Origin: Brevibacterium picturae
Lineage (GTDB): Bacteria; Actinomycetota; Actinomycetes; Actinomycetales; Brevibacteriaceae
Assembly: GCF_030453725.1 (NCBI RefSeq)
Contig: NZ_JAKDJU010000069.1
Location: forward strand, 1-15,284
Length of the DNA stretch: 15,284 nt
Reading direction: 5' to 3'
Both the position numbers and the translations under genes were made by a program. The notes beneath the pieces are model-generated. The model saw only the letters and a list, made by a program, of their open reading frames with translations. It searched no databases and was not told the origin of the DNA. Positions 1 through 7,343 of the stretch are shown here, in pieces. The first letter of the stretch is position 1; each line of letters opens with the position of its first letter.

Positions 1-59
1 CCCGGGTCGACTGTGCCGCCCGAGGTTCCTGTGCTGTTGTTTCCCACGTTCTCACTCAT
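1..59 (-). CDS. Start of a further ABC importer gene (partial, probably ATP-binding subunit)
   Basis: Only the first 19 codons are inside the window, reading M-S-E-N-V-G-N-N-S-T-G-T-S-G-G-T-V-D-P. The ATG (59-57) shares its A with the TGA stop of the DppC-like permease, and a GGAGG site on the minus strand (67-71) lies 7 nt upstream, so the start is well supported. The visible residues are a polar, low-complexity leader with no recognisable domain. In peptide/nickel ABC operons the gene after the two permeases usually encodes one or two (fused or separate) ATPase subunits of the DppD/DppF type. The ATPase call rests on that gene order alone and would be confirmed by a Walker A motif beyond the left edge. 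Confidence 0.6.
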   Translation of the reverse strand, partial: MSENVGNNSTGTSGGTVDP

Positions 60-1087
60 CACTTGGCCTCCGCAGTCTCGTTGTCGCTCGATGAGGTGAC
101 GGCCTTCGCGGCCTTGGCGCCCCTCGTCTTCGCTTTACGACGCACCCGCAGACGCGGATCGTTGAGGTCGTTCATCGATTCACCGACCAGGGTGATGCCC
201 AGGACCGTGAGCACGATCGCCAGGCCCGGGAACACGGAGGTCCACCACACACCGCTGGTCACATCCGGCAGCGCCTTGTTGAGGTCGTATCCCCATTCCG
301 ACGCCGAGGTGGGTTCGATTCCGAAGCCCAGGAACCCGAGCCCGGCCAGAGTCAGAATCGCCTCGGACGAGTTGAGGGTGAAGATCAGCGGCAGGGTGCG
401 CGTGGCATTGCGGAAGATGTGCTTCGAGATGATCCGGGTCTTCGAGGCACCGAGGACGATCGCGGATTCCACGAAGGGTTCTGCCTTGAGTCGCAGAGTC
501 TCCGCGCGGACGACGCGGAAGTACTGCGGAATGAAGACCACGGTGATCGAGAACGCAGCCGCAGCGATGCCGCCCCACGCACTCGACTGCCCCCCGGAGA
601 TCGCAATCGACATGACGAGAGCGAGCAGCAGGGTCGGGAAGGCGTAGACCGCGTCGGCGATGACGACGAGGATCCGGTCGAGCCAGCCGCCGAGGTAGCC
701 CGAGATGAGTCCCAGGATGACACCGGCGAAGATCGACATGATCACGGCCACGATGATGACGGACACTGCGGTCTGGGCGCCCCAGACCACGCGGGAGAAA
801 ACGTCGTAGCCGCCGACCGTCGTACCCCAGATGTGGGTGCCGCCGGGTGGCAACTTCGACCCGAAGTTACCGTCGGCGGTGCCGAGCTGGTTGAAGCCGT
901 ACGGGGCGATCAACGGCGCGAAGATCGCGCAGATGAGGACGATGCCGCACAGGATGAGCCCGGTGATGAGCATCCCTCGCTGGAGGCCGACCGACTGCCG
1001 CAGGTGGGAGACGATCGGAAGACGGCTGAACCAGGATTTTCTGGCCTGATTGTCTGGTGCCTGCGATGTGTTGTCTGGAGTGGACAT
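59..1087 (-). CDS. Peptide/nickel-type ABC importer permease, DppC/OppC-like
   Basis: This is an inner-membrane subunit of a binding-protein-dependent importer that pairs with the DppB-like permease encoded just upstream to form the channel. It has 342 residues, slightly longer than usual because of polar tails at both ends. A first membrane segment lies at about 39-61, the segments of the BPD_transp_1 domain span about 105-300, and the cytoplasmic EAA loop that docks the ATPase is at about 207-227 (E-S-A-x-x-L-G-A-S then I-F-R-N). The C-terminal D-P-R (310-312) is typical of DppC. The ATG shares one base with the preceding TGA (TGATG), and GAGG (1093-1096) sits 5 nt upstream, so translation is probably coupled to the DppB-like gene. 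The substrate cannot be read from the sequence; di- or oligopeptides are most likely, and nickel or other small solutes are possible. Confidence 0.93.
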   Translation of the reverse strand: MSTPDNTSQAPDNQARKSWFSRLPIVSHLRQSVGLQRGMLITGLILCGIVLICAIFAPLIAPYGFNQLGTADGNFGSKLPPGGTHIWGTTVGGYDVFSRVVWGAQTAVSVIIVAVIMSIFAGVILGLISGYLGGWLDRILVVIADAVYAFPTLLLALVMSIAISGGQSSAWGGIAAAAFSITVVFIPQYFRVVRAETLRLKAEPFVESAIVLGASKTRIISKHIFRNATRTLPLIFTLNSSEAILTLAGLGFLGFGIEPTSASEWGYDLNKALPDVTSGVWWTSVFPGLAIVLTVLGITLVGESMNDLNDPRLRVRRKAKTRGAKAAKAVTSSSDNETAEAK

Positions 1088-2178
1088 CAGTACCTCACTC
1101 GGGGGTCGATGAAGGCGGCGATGACGTCGACGAGGAAGTTGGTCAGCGCCACGATGACGGCGAGGAAGACCACGATTCCCTGGACGGCGACGAAGTCACG
1201 GGCGGTGAGATATTCGGCCAGCTTGAAGCCGAGGCCCTGCCAGCCGAAGGTCGTCTCCGTGAGCACTGCACCGGCGAGCATGAGCGCGATCTGCATGCCC
1301 ATGACGGTGATGATCGGGATCAGCGCCGGACGGTAGGCGTGCTTGGTGACCAGGCGGTATTCGGAGATCCCGCGGGACCGCCCCGAGTCGATGTACTGCT
1401 GGCCCAGGGTGCCGATGAGGTTGGTGCGCACGAGGCGGAGGAAGACCCCTGCTGTGAGCACACCGAGGGCGACGGCGGGCAGGACCGCGTGGGCGAGCAC
1501 ATCGCCGAGGACTTCGAAATTGCCGATGCGGATCGCATCGATGAGGTAGATCTGGGTGGGAGAGACCACCCCGGACATGATGTATTCGGTCTGCGTGGTT
1601 CCGCGCCCTGCGATGGGCAGGATGGGCAGGAAGACTCCGAAGATCAGTTTGAGGATCATGCCGGCGAAGAACACCGGGGTGGCATAGCCGAGGATCGCGA
1701 GGATGCGCAGCGCGGCATCCGGCGCCTTGTCCCGATGGTAGGCGGCGAGCATTCCCAGGGGGATGCCGAGGATCAACGCGACGATGAGGGCGTAGAAGAC
1801 GAGCTCGACGGTCGCGGCTCCGTAGTTGAGGAGAATACTCGACACGGGCTGTCCATCGGAGATTGCTGTGCCGAAATCGCCCTTGAGCAGATTGCCCATG
1901 TATTCGAAGTACTGGACGAGAAGTGGGCGATCGTAGCCGGCGGCCTGGATGCGCTCGGCCAGCTGGGCCTGGGTCAGGCGTCCGCCCATGGATGCGGTGA
2001 TCGGGTCACCGGTGATGCGCATGAGGAAGAAGACGAGTGTGGTGAGAATGAAGATGGTGGGAATGATGAGGAGGAATCGGACGAGGACGTAGCGTCCCAA
2101 TCCGCCTCCCGCGGGCTTCTTCACCGCGACCGAAGTCTCGGCGGCTTCTGCCTCTGGTTCGCTGATGACTGCAGACAT
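1087..2178 (-). CDS. Peptide/nickel-type ABC importer permease, DppB/OppB-like
   Basis: First membrane channel subunit of the importer, 363 residues. The N-terminal membrane helix at about 31-53 is preceded by a 28-residue polar extension rich in E and A. The sequence then follows the family: the R-P-L-L-V-Q-Y-F region (84-91) before a G-D-F-G-T motif (100-104), several membrane segments in 120-350, the EAA-type loop at about 261-288 (Y-I-D-S-G-R-S-R-G-I), E-T-x-F-G-x-x-G-L-G at 308-317, and the D-P-R-x-R-Y C-terminus (358-363) that is almost diagnostic of DppB. The chosen ATG has AAGGA (2183-2187) 4 nt upstream. It lies 261 nt after the binding-protein gene, and that gap contains a strong hairpin which may lower permease expression relative to the binding protein. 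Confidence 0.94.
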   Translation of the reverse strand: MSAVISEPEAEAAETSVAVKKPAGGGLGRYVLVRFLLIIPTIFILTTLVFFLMRITGDPITASMGGRLTQAQLAERIQAAGYDRPLLVQYFEYMGNLLKGDFGTAISDGQPVSSILLNYGAATVELVFYALIVALILGIPLGMLAAYHRDKAPDAALRILAILGYATPVFFAGMILKLIFGVFLPILPIAGRGTTQTEYIMSGVVSPTQIYLIDAIRIGNFEVLGDVLAHAVLPAVALGVLTAGVFLRLVRTNLIGTLGQQYIDSGRSRGISEYRLVTKHAYRPALIPIITVMGMQIALMLAGAVLTETTFGWQGLGFKLAEYLTARDFVAVQGIVVFLAVIVALTNFLVDVIAAFIDPRVRY

Positions 2179-2268
2179 GTGTTCCTTTTGGCTTTCGTCA
2201 ATAGACGGCTGTGGCGTCGGTCGACGGTGATTTCATCGGGCGTCGATCGTGACGCCGCCCGGGCGCCG

Positions 2269-2325
2269 GGTGCGAACGCACCACGAGGTGCAGGTGGGCC
2301 GGACGGGGCTCACCTGCACCTCGTG
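2269..2325 (-). promoter_or_regulatory. Intercistronic hairpins between binding-protein and permease genes
   Basis: Positions 2282-2296 and 2311-2325 are perfect 15-bp complementary arms. The stem can extend inward through 2297-2300/2307-2310 (one mismatch) to leave a 6-nt loop. Immediately downstream on the minus-strand transcript, 2269-2282 forms a second small hairpin (GGTGCG/CGCACC arms). There is no T-run after either, so this is not a classical Rho-independent terminator. Such stems between a solute-binding-protein gene and its permease genes commonly act as 3'-end stabilisers or partial terminators that let the binding protein be made in excess. That role is inferred here; the complementarity is directly visible. 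Confidence 0.7.
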
Positions 2326-2439
2326 TCGACGATCAGTTCGGTGCTCGTCGGGGCATTGCCGTGCGCACGCTCACACTGGTGGCGACGCGTGTGGTTCGCG
2401 GTCTCACTGATTTGACAGTGGTCACTGGTTCGGCAGTGC

Positions 2440-4071
2440 TCACTTGCTCAGCAGCGCCAACCGGAACTGGAACGCGGGGTCGAGGGTGTCATCGACGCCC
2501 TTGACGTCCTTGCCGGAGACCGCGATCTGGCTGCCCTGGAGCAGCGGCAGAGTCGGCAGCTCTTCGGCAAGCTGACCCTGGATCTTCTTCAGCGCTTCCG
2601 CGCGCTTGCCCTTGTCGTCGATGGAGGACTGAGCATTCAGTTCCTTATTCATCGTCTTGTCACGGTAGTGGTTGCCCAGGAAGCTCGGGGTCTTGTCCGT
2701 GTCATAGAAGAAGGGCACCAGGTAATTGTCCGCGTCCGAGTAGTCCGGGAACCATCCCAACTGGTACATCGGGTAGGCGTCGGCGGTGCGGTCCTTGTTG
2801 TACTGCACCCATTCGGTCGACTGGAGGTTGACATCGAACAGCTCCGTCTTGTCCAGCTGATCCTTGACCAGGGCGTATTCGTCACCCGAGGAGGGTCCGT
2901 AGTGGTCGGGGTTGTACTGCAGGTTGAGTTCGACCGGGGTTTCGACGCCGGCGTCCTCGAGGGCCTTCTTGGCCTTGTCGACATCGGGACCGCCCTGCCC
3001 GTCTCCGTATTCCGATTTGAGTGGATTGTCGGCACCAGGCAGCCCCTCGGGGACGTGCGAGTACAGAGGGGTGAAGGTGTCCTTGTAGACCTGTGAGGCG
3101 ATCGCCTGGCGATCGACCGAGTCGGCCATGGCCTGACGTACGGCCAGAGCCTTCTCCTCATCGGCATCATCGGTCTTCGCGCCGAAGGGCATCGTGTCCA
3201 TGTTGAACACGATGTAGCGGATCTCGCCACCGGGGCCCTTGTGAACCTTGAGTTCCTCCTTGGTGCCGAGGTCTTCGATGTCGGTAGCCGAGAGCGAACG
3301 CCAGGCCACATCGATCGTGCCCTCCTGGACGTCGAGCTTCATGTTGTTGGCATCCGAGAAGTACTTCATCTGCACGGTCTCGGTCTTCGCCGGCTCCAGG
3401 TAGCCCTGGTAGCCGTCGTAGGCCTTGTACGTGATCAACTTGTTGAAGTCGAACCCGGCGATCGTGTAGGGGCCGGCGAAGGCCTTGCCGTCGACGATGG
3501 CCTGATTCTCGGTGATCTTGTCCGGTTCGAACACGTCTTCATCAACGATCGGTCCCGCAGCGCTGGCCAGGACGCCGGGCCAAGTCTGATCGTTCTTGCG
3601 CTTGAGGTTGAAGATGACCGTGGACTCGTCCGGCGTCTCCACCGATTCCAGGCCGCCGAGGAGGGACGAGGGTCCGTTCGGATCCTGAATCTCCAGCTGT
3701 CGATCGAACGAGAACTTCACATCCGAGGATGTGATCTCGTTGCCGTTGGCGAATTTCATTCCGTCTTTGAGTTTGACTTCATATTTGGTCGGTTCGCTGA
3801 AGTCCGCGGACTCCGCGATGGAGGGGTTGAGCTCCGCAGTGCCCGGCTTGTACGCCAGGAGGAACGGGTAGACCTGCTGTTCGACGAGCGAGCTCCCGTT
3901 GTCATAGGCACCGGCCGGGTCTAGGGCGACTACCTTGTCTGTGGTGCCCACTGTGAGGGATTCACCGCCACCGTCGCCGTCTCCACCAGTGGTCGAGGTC
4001 GAGCATGCCGACAGTAGCAAAGCGCCGGCAGCGGCGATGGCCACTGCCTTTGCACCAGTTCGACGTTTCAT
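2440..4071 (-). CDS. Extracellular solute-binding lipoprotein, SBP_bac_5 (peptide-binding) family
   Basis: Lipid-anchored substrate receptor of the adjacent importer, 543 residues, normal for the DppA/OppA family. The signal peptide has K-R-R at 2-4, a hydrophobic core and a lipobox L-S-A-C (20-23), so Cys23 is the predicted lipidated residue; a G/D-rich linker follows. Family hallmarks are L-N-P-S-I-A-E-S near 81-88, K-F-A-N-G-x-x-I-T-S-S-D-V at about 106-118, G-P-Y at about 200-202, V-R-Q-A-M-A-D-S-V-D-R at about 311-321, and G-W-F-P-D-Y-S-D-A-D-N towards the C-terminus. Longer in-frame starts exist at 4086 and 4134. The ATG at 4071 is preferred because AAGGA lies 5 nt upstream, the same arrangement as at the DppB-like start, and because it gives a standard signal peptide. 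It is the first gene of the importer operon. The exact ligand is unknown. Confidence 0.93.
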   Translation of the reverse strand: MKRRTGAKAVAIAAAGALLLSACSTSTTGGDGDGGGESLTVGTTDKVVALDPAGAYDNGSSLVEQQVYPFLLAYKPGTAELNPSIAESADFSEPTKYEVKLKDGMKFANGNEITSSDVKFSFDRQLEIQDPNGPSSLLGGLESVETPDESTVIFNLKRKNDQTWPGVLASAAGPIVDEDVFEPDKITENQAIVDGKAFAGPYTIAGFDFNKLITYKAYDGYQGYLEPAKTETVQMKYFSDANNMKLDVQEGTIDVAWRSLSATDIEDLGTKEELKVHKGPGGEIRYIVFNMDTMPFGAKTDDADEEKALAVRQAMADSVDRQAIASQVYKDTFTPLYSHVPEGLPGADNPLKSEYGDGQGGPDVDKAKKALEDAGVETPVELNLQYNPDHYGPSSGDEYALVKDQLDKTELFDVNLQSTEWVQYNKDRTADAYPMYQLGWFPDYSDADNYLVPFFYDTDKTPSFLGNHYRDKTMNKELNAQSSIDDKGKRAEALKKIQGQLAEELPTLPLLQGSQIAVSGKDVKGVDDTLDPAFQFRLALLSK

Positions 4072-4235
4072 TGTGTTCCTTGTCATCCAAAGTGCTCTCC
4101 GTGTCGTCTTTGCTCGGAGAGATCCGCACCACATCTTACGGAACGCGTCCCAAATAGTGAACTGACCATTATGATTCGAGGCACACTGTCACCACTTTGA
4201 AACATGTCGACGACCGCGCCGAAAGCCCACCCTGA

Positions 4236-4258
4236 CCCGAGAACTCGGGCTTCGCCCG
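4236..4258 (+). promoter_or_regulatory. Two overlapping, mutually exclusive small hairpins in the symporter leader
   Basis: CCCGAG (4236-4241) pairs perfectly with CTCGGG (4244-4249) over a 2-nt spacer. The same CGGG sequence also forms a second stem, CGGGC (4246-4250) with GCCCG (4254-4258) around a TTC loop. Only one can form at a time. The second is followed by TTGAATTTG, a loosely T-rich tract. This could be a minimal attenuator or just a GC-rich terminator-like element. If the symporter promoter lies downstream of it, the hairpin would not be in the mRNA at all. Function is speculative. Confidence 0.35.
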
Positions 4259-4287
4259 TTGAATTTGCGTCACAGGTCTCAATCCGT

Positions 4288-4304
4288 TTGACTTATGAGG
4301 TCAA
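4288..4304 (+). promoter_or_regulatory. Inverted repeat TTGAC-N7-GTCAA upstream of the AGCS symporter (possible operator)
   Basis: Perfect 5-bp arms separated by 7 bp lie about 82 bp before the symporter GTG. The left arm extended by one base, TTGACT, also resembles a -35 hexamer, but no convincing -10 follows at 16-18 bp spacing. Operators of this size are typical of dimeric HTH regulators. No regulator gene is next to it, so the cognate protein is unknown. Confidence 0.35.
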
Positions 4305-4385
4305 TCACAGCGGAAACTCACGTTATTCGCTGTGCCTGCACACGAAGAACGTCGAACCCCCTCTGCCTCCCCTGATAGGAGAAGC

Positions 4386-5924
4386 GTGTCCGCAGTCCTC
4401 GAATGGCTCAACGGCATCATCTGGTCCTCTGCTCTCGTCTACCTGTGCCTCGGTGCCGGTGTCTACTTCACGATCCGCTCCCGCGCAGTCCAGATCCGTC
4501 AGATCAAGGCGATCTTCCGCCAGATGTTCCGTGGCAGGAGCTCCAATGAGGGCGTCTCCTCATTCCAGGCTCTGGCGATGTCACTGGCCGGTCGCGTGGG
4601 AGTCGGCAACATCGCCGGCGTCGCCACCGCCATCGGCTTCGGCGGGCCCGGTGCCATCGTGTGGATGTGGATCTCTGCCCTGCTGGGGGCATCCACCTCC
4701 TACGTCGAGTCCACTCTCGGCCAGGTCTTCAAGGAGCAGGACCCCAAGTCCGGCGAATACCGCGGCGGACCGGCTTTCTACATCGAGAAGGCCTACCGGC
4801 ACACCAAGGCGAAAGGCCTGTTCAAGGTCTACGGAATGGTGTTCGCGTTCGTCACCATTGTGGCGATGAGCTTCATGCTTCCCGGCATCCAGTCGAACGC
4901 CATCTCCGGTGCCGTGCATAACGCCTGGGACGTCCCGACTTGGGCCACCGCGATCGTCCTCGTCATCATCATGGGCTTCATCGTCATCGGCGGCATCAAG
5001 CGCATCGCCCACTTCGCTTCGCTGGCCGTTCCATTCATGGCCGTCCTCTATATCATCGCTGCGATCGCGGTCACCCTCATCAACGCGGACCAGATCATCC
5101 CGGTGATCGAACTCGTGTTCACGTCCGCCTTCGGGGTGGACGCCGGTCAGGAAGCTGCCTTTGGCGGAATCATCGGCATGGCCGTCCAGTGGGGCGTCCA
5201 GCGCGGGATCTACTCGAACGAAGCCGGGCAGGGGACCGGACCTCACGCAGCTGCGGCGGCCGAGGTCTCGCACCCGTCCAAGCAGGGCCTCGTCCAGGCC
5301 GGCTCGGTCTACATCGACACCCTGTTCGTCTGCTCGGCGACTGCGTTCATGATCCTCTCCACCGGCATGTACAGGGTCTTCGGCGCCGACGGTGCGACCA
5401 TCATCGGCACGGGCCGCGGACAGATGGTCGAGGAGATCGCTGCGACTCCGGGCGAGAAATGGCCGCAGGCCGGTCTCGACTCGATGATGACGGGCTTCGG
5501 CGCCGGTTTCATCGCGATCTCGATCTTCCTCTTCGCGCTGACGACGATGGTCGCCTACTACTACATGGCAGAGACGAACCTCGTGTACCTTCTGGGCAAG
5601 GCCAAGAACCCCATGGTCCTCGCGGTCGGCAAACGCGTCCTGCAGCTGCTGATCCTCGTCGCCGTGGCCGTCGGCGCGACGTCGACCTCCGGCAGTGTGT
5701 GGGCTCTCGGTGACATCGGCGTCGGGCTCATGGCGTGGCTGAACATCGTCTCGATCCTCATTCTGCAGCAGCCGGCGTTCAAGCTCCTCCGGGACTTCGA
5801 ACGTCAGACCAAGCAGGGCCTGGATCCGGTCTTCGATCCGAGCAGTCTGAATATCCGCAACGCCGAGTTCTGGGAGAAGCGCCTCGAACGGGCCCCAGCA
5901 GGCGCTGCGACCCCACAGGGCTGA
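4386..5924 (+). CDS. Sodium:alanine/glycine symporter, AGCS family
   Basis: Inner-membrane secondary transporter that couples Na+ entry to uptake of alanine or glycine. The 512 residues are hydrophobic along most of their length, with about ten or eleven membrane segments. Family signatures are clear: G-R-V-G-V-G-N-I-A-G-V-A-T-A-I at 69-83, G-G-P-G-A at 86-90, a long conserved block at about 273-292 (Y-S-N-E-A-G-Q-G-T-G-P-H-A), and a C-terminal F-D-P-S-S-L-N-I with a following W (483-496) as in many relatives. The GTG at 4386 is chosen because AGGAG (4377-4381) lies 4 nt upstream and the first helix then starts near residue 5; an in-frame GTG at 4332 would add 18 polar residues with no ribosome site. 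It is a single-gene unit, divergent from the importer. Alanine versus glycine preference cannot be told. Confidence 0.95.
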   Translation: MSAVLEWLNGIIWSSALVYLCLGAGVYFTIRSRAVQIRQIKAIFRQMFRGRSSNEGVSSFQALAMSLAGRVGVGNIAGVATAIGFGGPGAIVWMWISALLGASTSYVESTLGQVFKEQDPKSGEYRGGPAFYIEKAYRHTKAKGLFKVYGMVFAFVTIVAMSFMLPGIQSNAISGAVHNAWDVPTWATAIVLVIIMGFIVIGGIKRIAHFASLAVPFMAVLYIIAAIAVTLINADQIIPVIELVFTSAFGVDAGQEAAFGGIIGMAVQWGVQRGIYSNEAGQGTGPHAAAAAEVSHPSKQGLVQAGSVYIDTLFVCSATAFMILSTGMYRVFGADGATIIGTGRGQMVEEIAATPGEKWPQAGLDSMMTGFGAGFIAISIFLFALTTMVAYYYMAETNLVYLLGKAKNPMVLAVGKRVLQLLILVAVAVGATSTSGSVWALGDIGVGLMAWLNIVSILILQQPAFKLLRDFERQTKQGLDPVFDPSSLNIRNAEFWEKRLERAPAGAATPQG

Positions 5925-5974
5925 TCGGCCCGCTCGGCGGAGGCGAATGCCTCACCACGGCCGAACACAAGTGA

Positions 5975-6022
5975 ATACGATGCGAGGTCCGGGACAATGG
6001 CGTCCCGGACCTCGCATCGTAT
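5975..6022. terminator. Bidirectional hairpin terminator between symporter and aldolase genes
   Basis: A perfect 21-bp stem (5975-5995 with 6002-6022) closes a 6-nt loop in the 165-bp space between two convergent genes, 50 bp after the symporter stop and 67 bp after the aldolase stop. There is no clear T-tract on either strand, which is common for actinobacterial terminators. The position and perfect stem argue that it ends transcription from both sides. Confidence 0.82.
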
Positions 6023-6089
6023 CGCCCGACCTGTTTGCCGGAGCCGGTGTCGCACTGCTGTGCTGCAGCGCCGCTCCGGCGTGGCTGCG

Positions 6090-7112
6090 TTACTTCAGGC
6101 TGGTGCCCGCGGAGCCGAGGTTCTGGCAGGCTTCGACGATGCGATCGGCCATGCCGGCCTCCGCCGCCTTGCCGTAGGCACGCGGGTCGTAGATCTTCTT
6201 GTTTCCGACCTCTCCGTCGATCTTGAGCACGCCGTCGTAGTTGCGGAACATGTGCTCGACGACGGGACGGGTGAAGGCGTACTGGGTGTCCGTGTCGATG
6301 TTCATCTTCACGACTCCGTGACGGACCGCCTCGGCGATCTCTTCTGCACTCGATCCCGAGCCGCCGTGGAAGACGAGGTCGAAGGGCTTGTCCTTGCCCA
6401 CCTGCGCGCCGACGTCAGTCTGGATCTCACCGAGCAGCTCGGGCCGCAGCTTCACATTGCCCGGTTTGTAGACGCCGTGGACGTTTCCAAAGGTCAGAGC
6501 CGTGAGGTAACGGCCCTTCTCGCCGGAACCCAAAGCCTTGACCGTGGCCAGACCGTCGGCGACCGAGGTGTAGAGCTTCTCGTTGATCTCGTTCTCCACA
6601 CCGTCCTCTTCGCCGCCGACGACGCCGACCTCGATCTCGAGGATCGAGCGCGCAGCGTTCGAGAGCTCCAGCAGCTCCTCGGCGAGGACGAGGTTCTCCG
6701 TCAGAGGGACCGCGGAACCGTCCCACATGTGCGACTGGAAGTAGGGCTCTCCCCCCTTCTTCACGCGTTCGGTCGACAGGGCGAGCAACGGCTTCACCCA
6801 CTCTTCGACCTCCTTCTTCGGGGCGTGGTCGGTGTGCAGAGCGATGTTGACGTCGTAGCTCTTGGCCACCTCGGCGGCGAAGACCGAGAACGCGACGGCA
6901 CCGCGCACGCGGTCCTTGATCGTCGGGCCGGAGATGTATTCGGCACCGCCGGTCGAGATCTGGACGATGCCGTCGGAACCGGCCTCTGCGAAACCGCGGA
7001 TGGCTGCGTTGATCGTCTGCGAGGAGGTGCAGTTGATCGCCGGGTAGGCGAAGCCCTCGGACTTCGCCCGGTTGATCATCTCGGAATACACTTCGGGGCT
7101 TGCAATGGGCAT
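6090..7112 (-). CDS. fbaA: Class II (zinc-dependent) fructose-bisphosphate aldolase
   Basis: Cytoplasmic glycolytic and gluconeogenic enzyme that reversibly splits fructose 1,6-bisphosphate into dihydroxyacetone phosphate and glyceraldehyde 3-phosphate. The 340 residues match the class IIA length. Metal and catalytic positions are intact by alignment from memory with the E. coli enzyme: the L-H-T-D-H-A-P motif gives catalytic Asp95 and zinc ligand His96; E-I-E-V-G (159-163) and G-G-E-E-D-G-V (166-172) carry the conserved acidic residues; T-F-G-N-V-H-G-V (207-214) supplies His212; and V-F-H-G-G-S-G-S (247-254) supplies His249. N-I-D-T-D-T at 271-276 binds phosphate in relatives. The ATG has AAGGAG (7118-7123) 5 nt upstream. 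It stands alone, facing the symporter gene across a hairpin terminator, and is probably monocistronic. No lesions were seen. Confidence 0.97.
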   Translation of the reverse strand: MPIASPEVYSEMINRAKSEGFAYPAINCTSSQTINAAIRGFAEAGSDGIVQISTGGAEYISGPTIKDRVRGAVAFSVFAAEVAKSYDVNIALHTDHAPKKEVEEWVKPLLALSTERVKKGGEPYFQSHMWDGSAVPLTENLVLAEELLELSNAARSILEIEVGVVGGEEDGVENEINEKLYTSVADGLATVKALGSGEKGRYLTALTFGNVHGVYKPGNVKLRPELLGEIQTDVGAQVGKDKPFDLVFHGGSGSSAEEIAEAVRHGVVKMNIDTDTQYAFTRPVVEHMFRNYDGVLKIDGEVGNKKIYDPRAYGKAAEAGMADRIVEACQNLGSAGTSLK

Positions 7113-7157
7113 ACGGGCTCCTTGATCGGTGGATTCAATGCGCTTTCGGTTGCCCCC

Positions 7158-7187
7158 AGACTACTCGGTCTCCCGTAGCCAGCTGAA
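7158..7187 (-). promoter_or_regulatory. Weak candidate promoter of the aldolase gene
   Basis: On the minus strand TTCAGC (7187-7182) and TAGTCT (7163-7158) are separated by 18 bp. The -10 fits the actinobacterial TANNNT pattern; the -35 is poor. Initiation would fall near 7151, giving a leader of about 39 nt with the AAGGAG site. It is the best match seen in this gap and remains a guess. Confidence 0.25.
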
Positions 7188-7238
7188 GCGGTCCTCGCCG
7201 TGCACGGAGAATTCTCGTCTCCTCCTCGAAAACGCAGA

Positions 7239-7280
7239 CAGCAGAGGCGACCAGGATCAATACCCTGGTCGCCTCTGCTG
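7239..7280 (-). terminator. Hairpin terminator after the BCCT transporter gene
   Basis: A perfect 17-bp stem (7239-7255 with 7264-7280) with an 8-nt loop lies 63 bp after the transporter stop on the minus strand. The transcript continues into TCTGCGTTTTC, giving a modest T-rich tail in that direction. This fits an intrinsic terminator that also shields the downstream aldolase gene from read-through. Confidence 0.8.
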
Positions 7281-7305
7281 CTTCGACGGGCCCTGCCGCA
7301 GACAG

Positions 7306-7339
7306 ATACCTGCGGAAGGCAGATGCCTGCGGAAGGCAG
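7306..7339. repeat. Two tandem 17-bp repeats just after the BCCT stop codon
   Basis: Units 7306-7322 and 7323-7339 match at 16 of 17 bases (consensus ATRCCTGCGGAAGGCAG). Each contains the arms CCTGC/GCAG, so each can form a small hairpin in RNA. They sit between the transporter stop codon and its terminator. A slipped-strand duplication is the simplest explanation. Confidence 0.8.
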
Positions 7340-7343
7340 GCCC

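Larger units (their letters stand above)
4072..4385. promoter_or_regulatory. Divergent regulatory gap between importer operon and symporter gene
   Basis: These 314 bp hold no convincing gene. On the minus side, CATAAT (4173-4168) resembles a -10 box and would leave a leader of roughly 90 nt before the binding-protein ATG; no good -35 was found at the right spacing. On the plus side there are two overlapping hairpins at 4236-4258 and an inverted repeat at 4288-4304, described separately. The conserved core expected of a glycine riboswitch, which often precedes AGCS genes, was not seen. Promoter positions here are weak guesses. Confidence 0.4.

Noticed and set aside
1057..2415. Long plus-strand open frame of about 450 codons opposite the DppB-like permease
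   Set aside because: It runs antisense to a well-supported permease, has an acidic, repetitive composition typical of reverse frames in GC-rich genes, and has no ribosome site or recognisable domain.
4072..4134. Longer N-terminus for the binding protein, starting at 4134 or 4086
   Set aside because: The extension puts up to 21 residues before an otherwise standard lipoprotein signal peptide, whereas the 4071 ATG has a well-placed AAGGA. The 4086 start has a weaker GGAG at about 10 nt and cannot be fully excluded.
4200..4385. Possible glycine riboswitch before the AGCS symporter
   Set aside because: The conserved purine-rich core and tandem aptamer layout were not recognisable; only small GC-rich hairpins were seen.
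5997..7178. Long plus-strand open frame opposite the aldolase gene
   Set aside because: It is a shadow of the conserved aldolase coding sequence; its start lies within the terminator hairpin and no domain is recognisable.
7207..7216. Perfect 10-bp palindrome GAGAATTCTC upstream of the aldolase
   Set aside because: It is short, contains a common 6-bp palindrome, and lies well upstream of the weak candidate promoter; it may be chance.
7306..7339. Repeat pairs as a possible CRISPR array
   Set aside because: There are only two units, directly abutting with no spacer, and no cas genes nearby.
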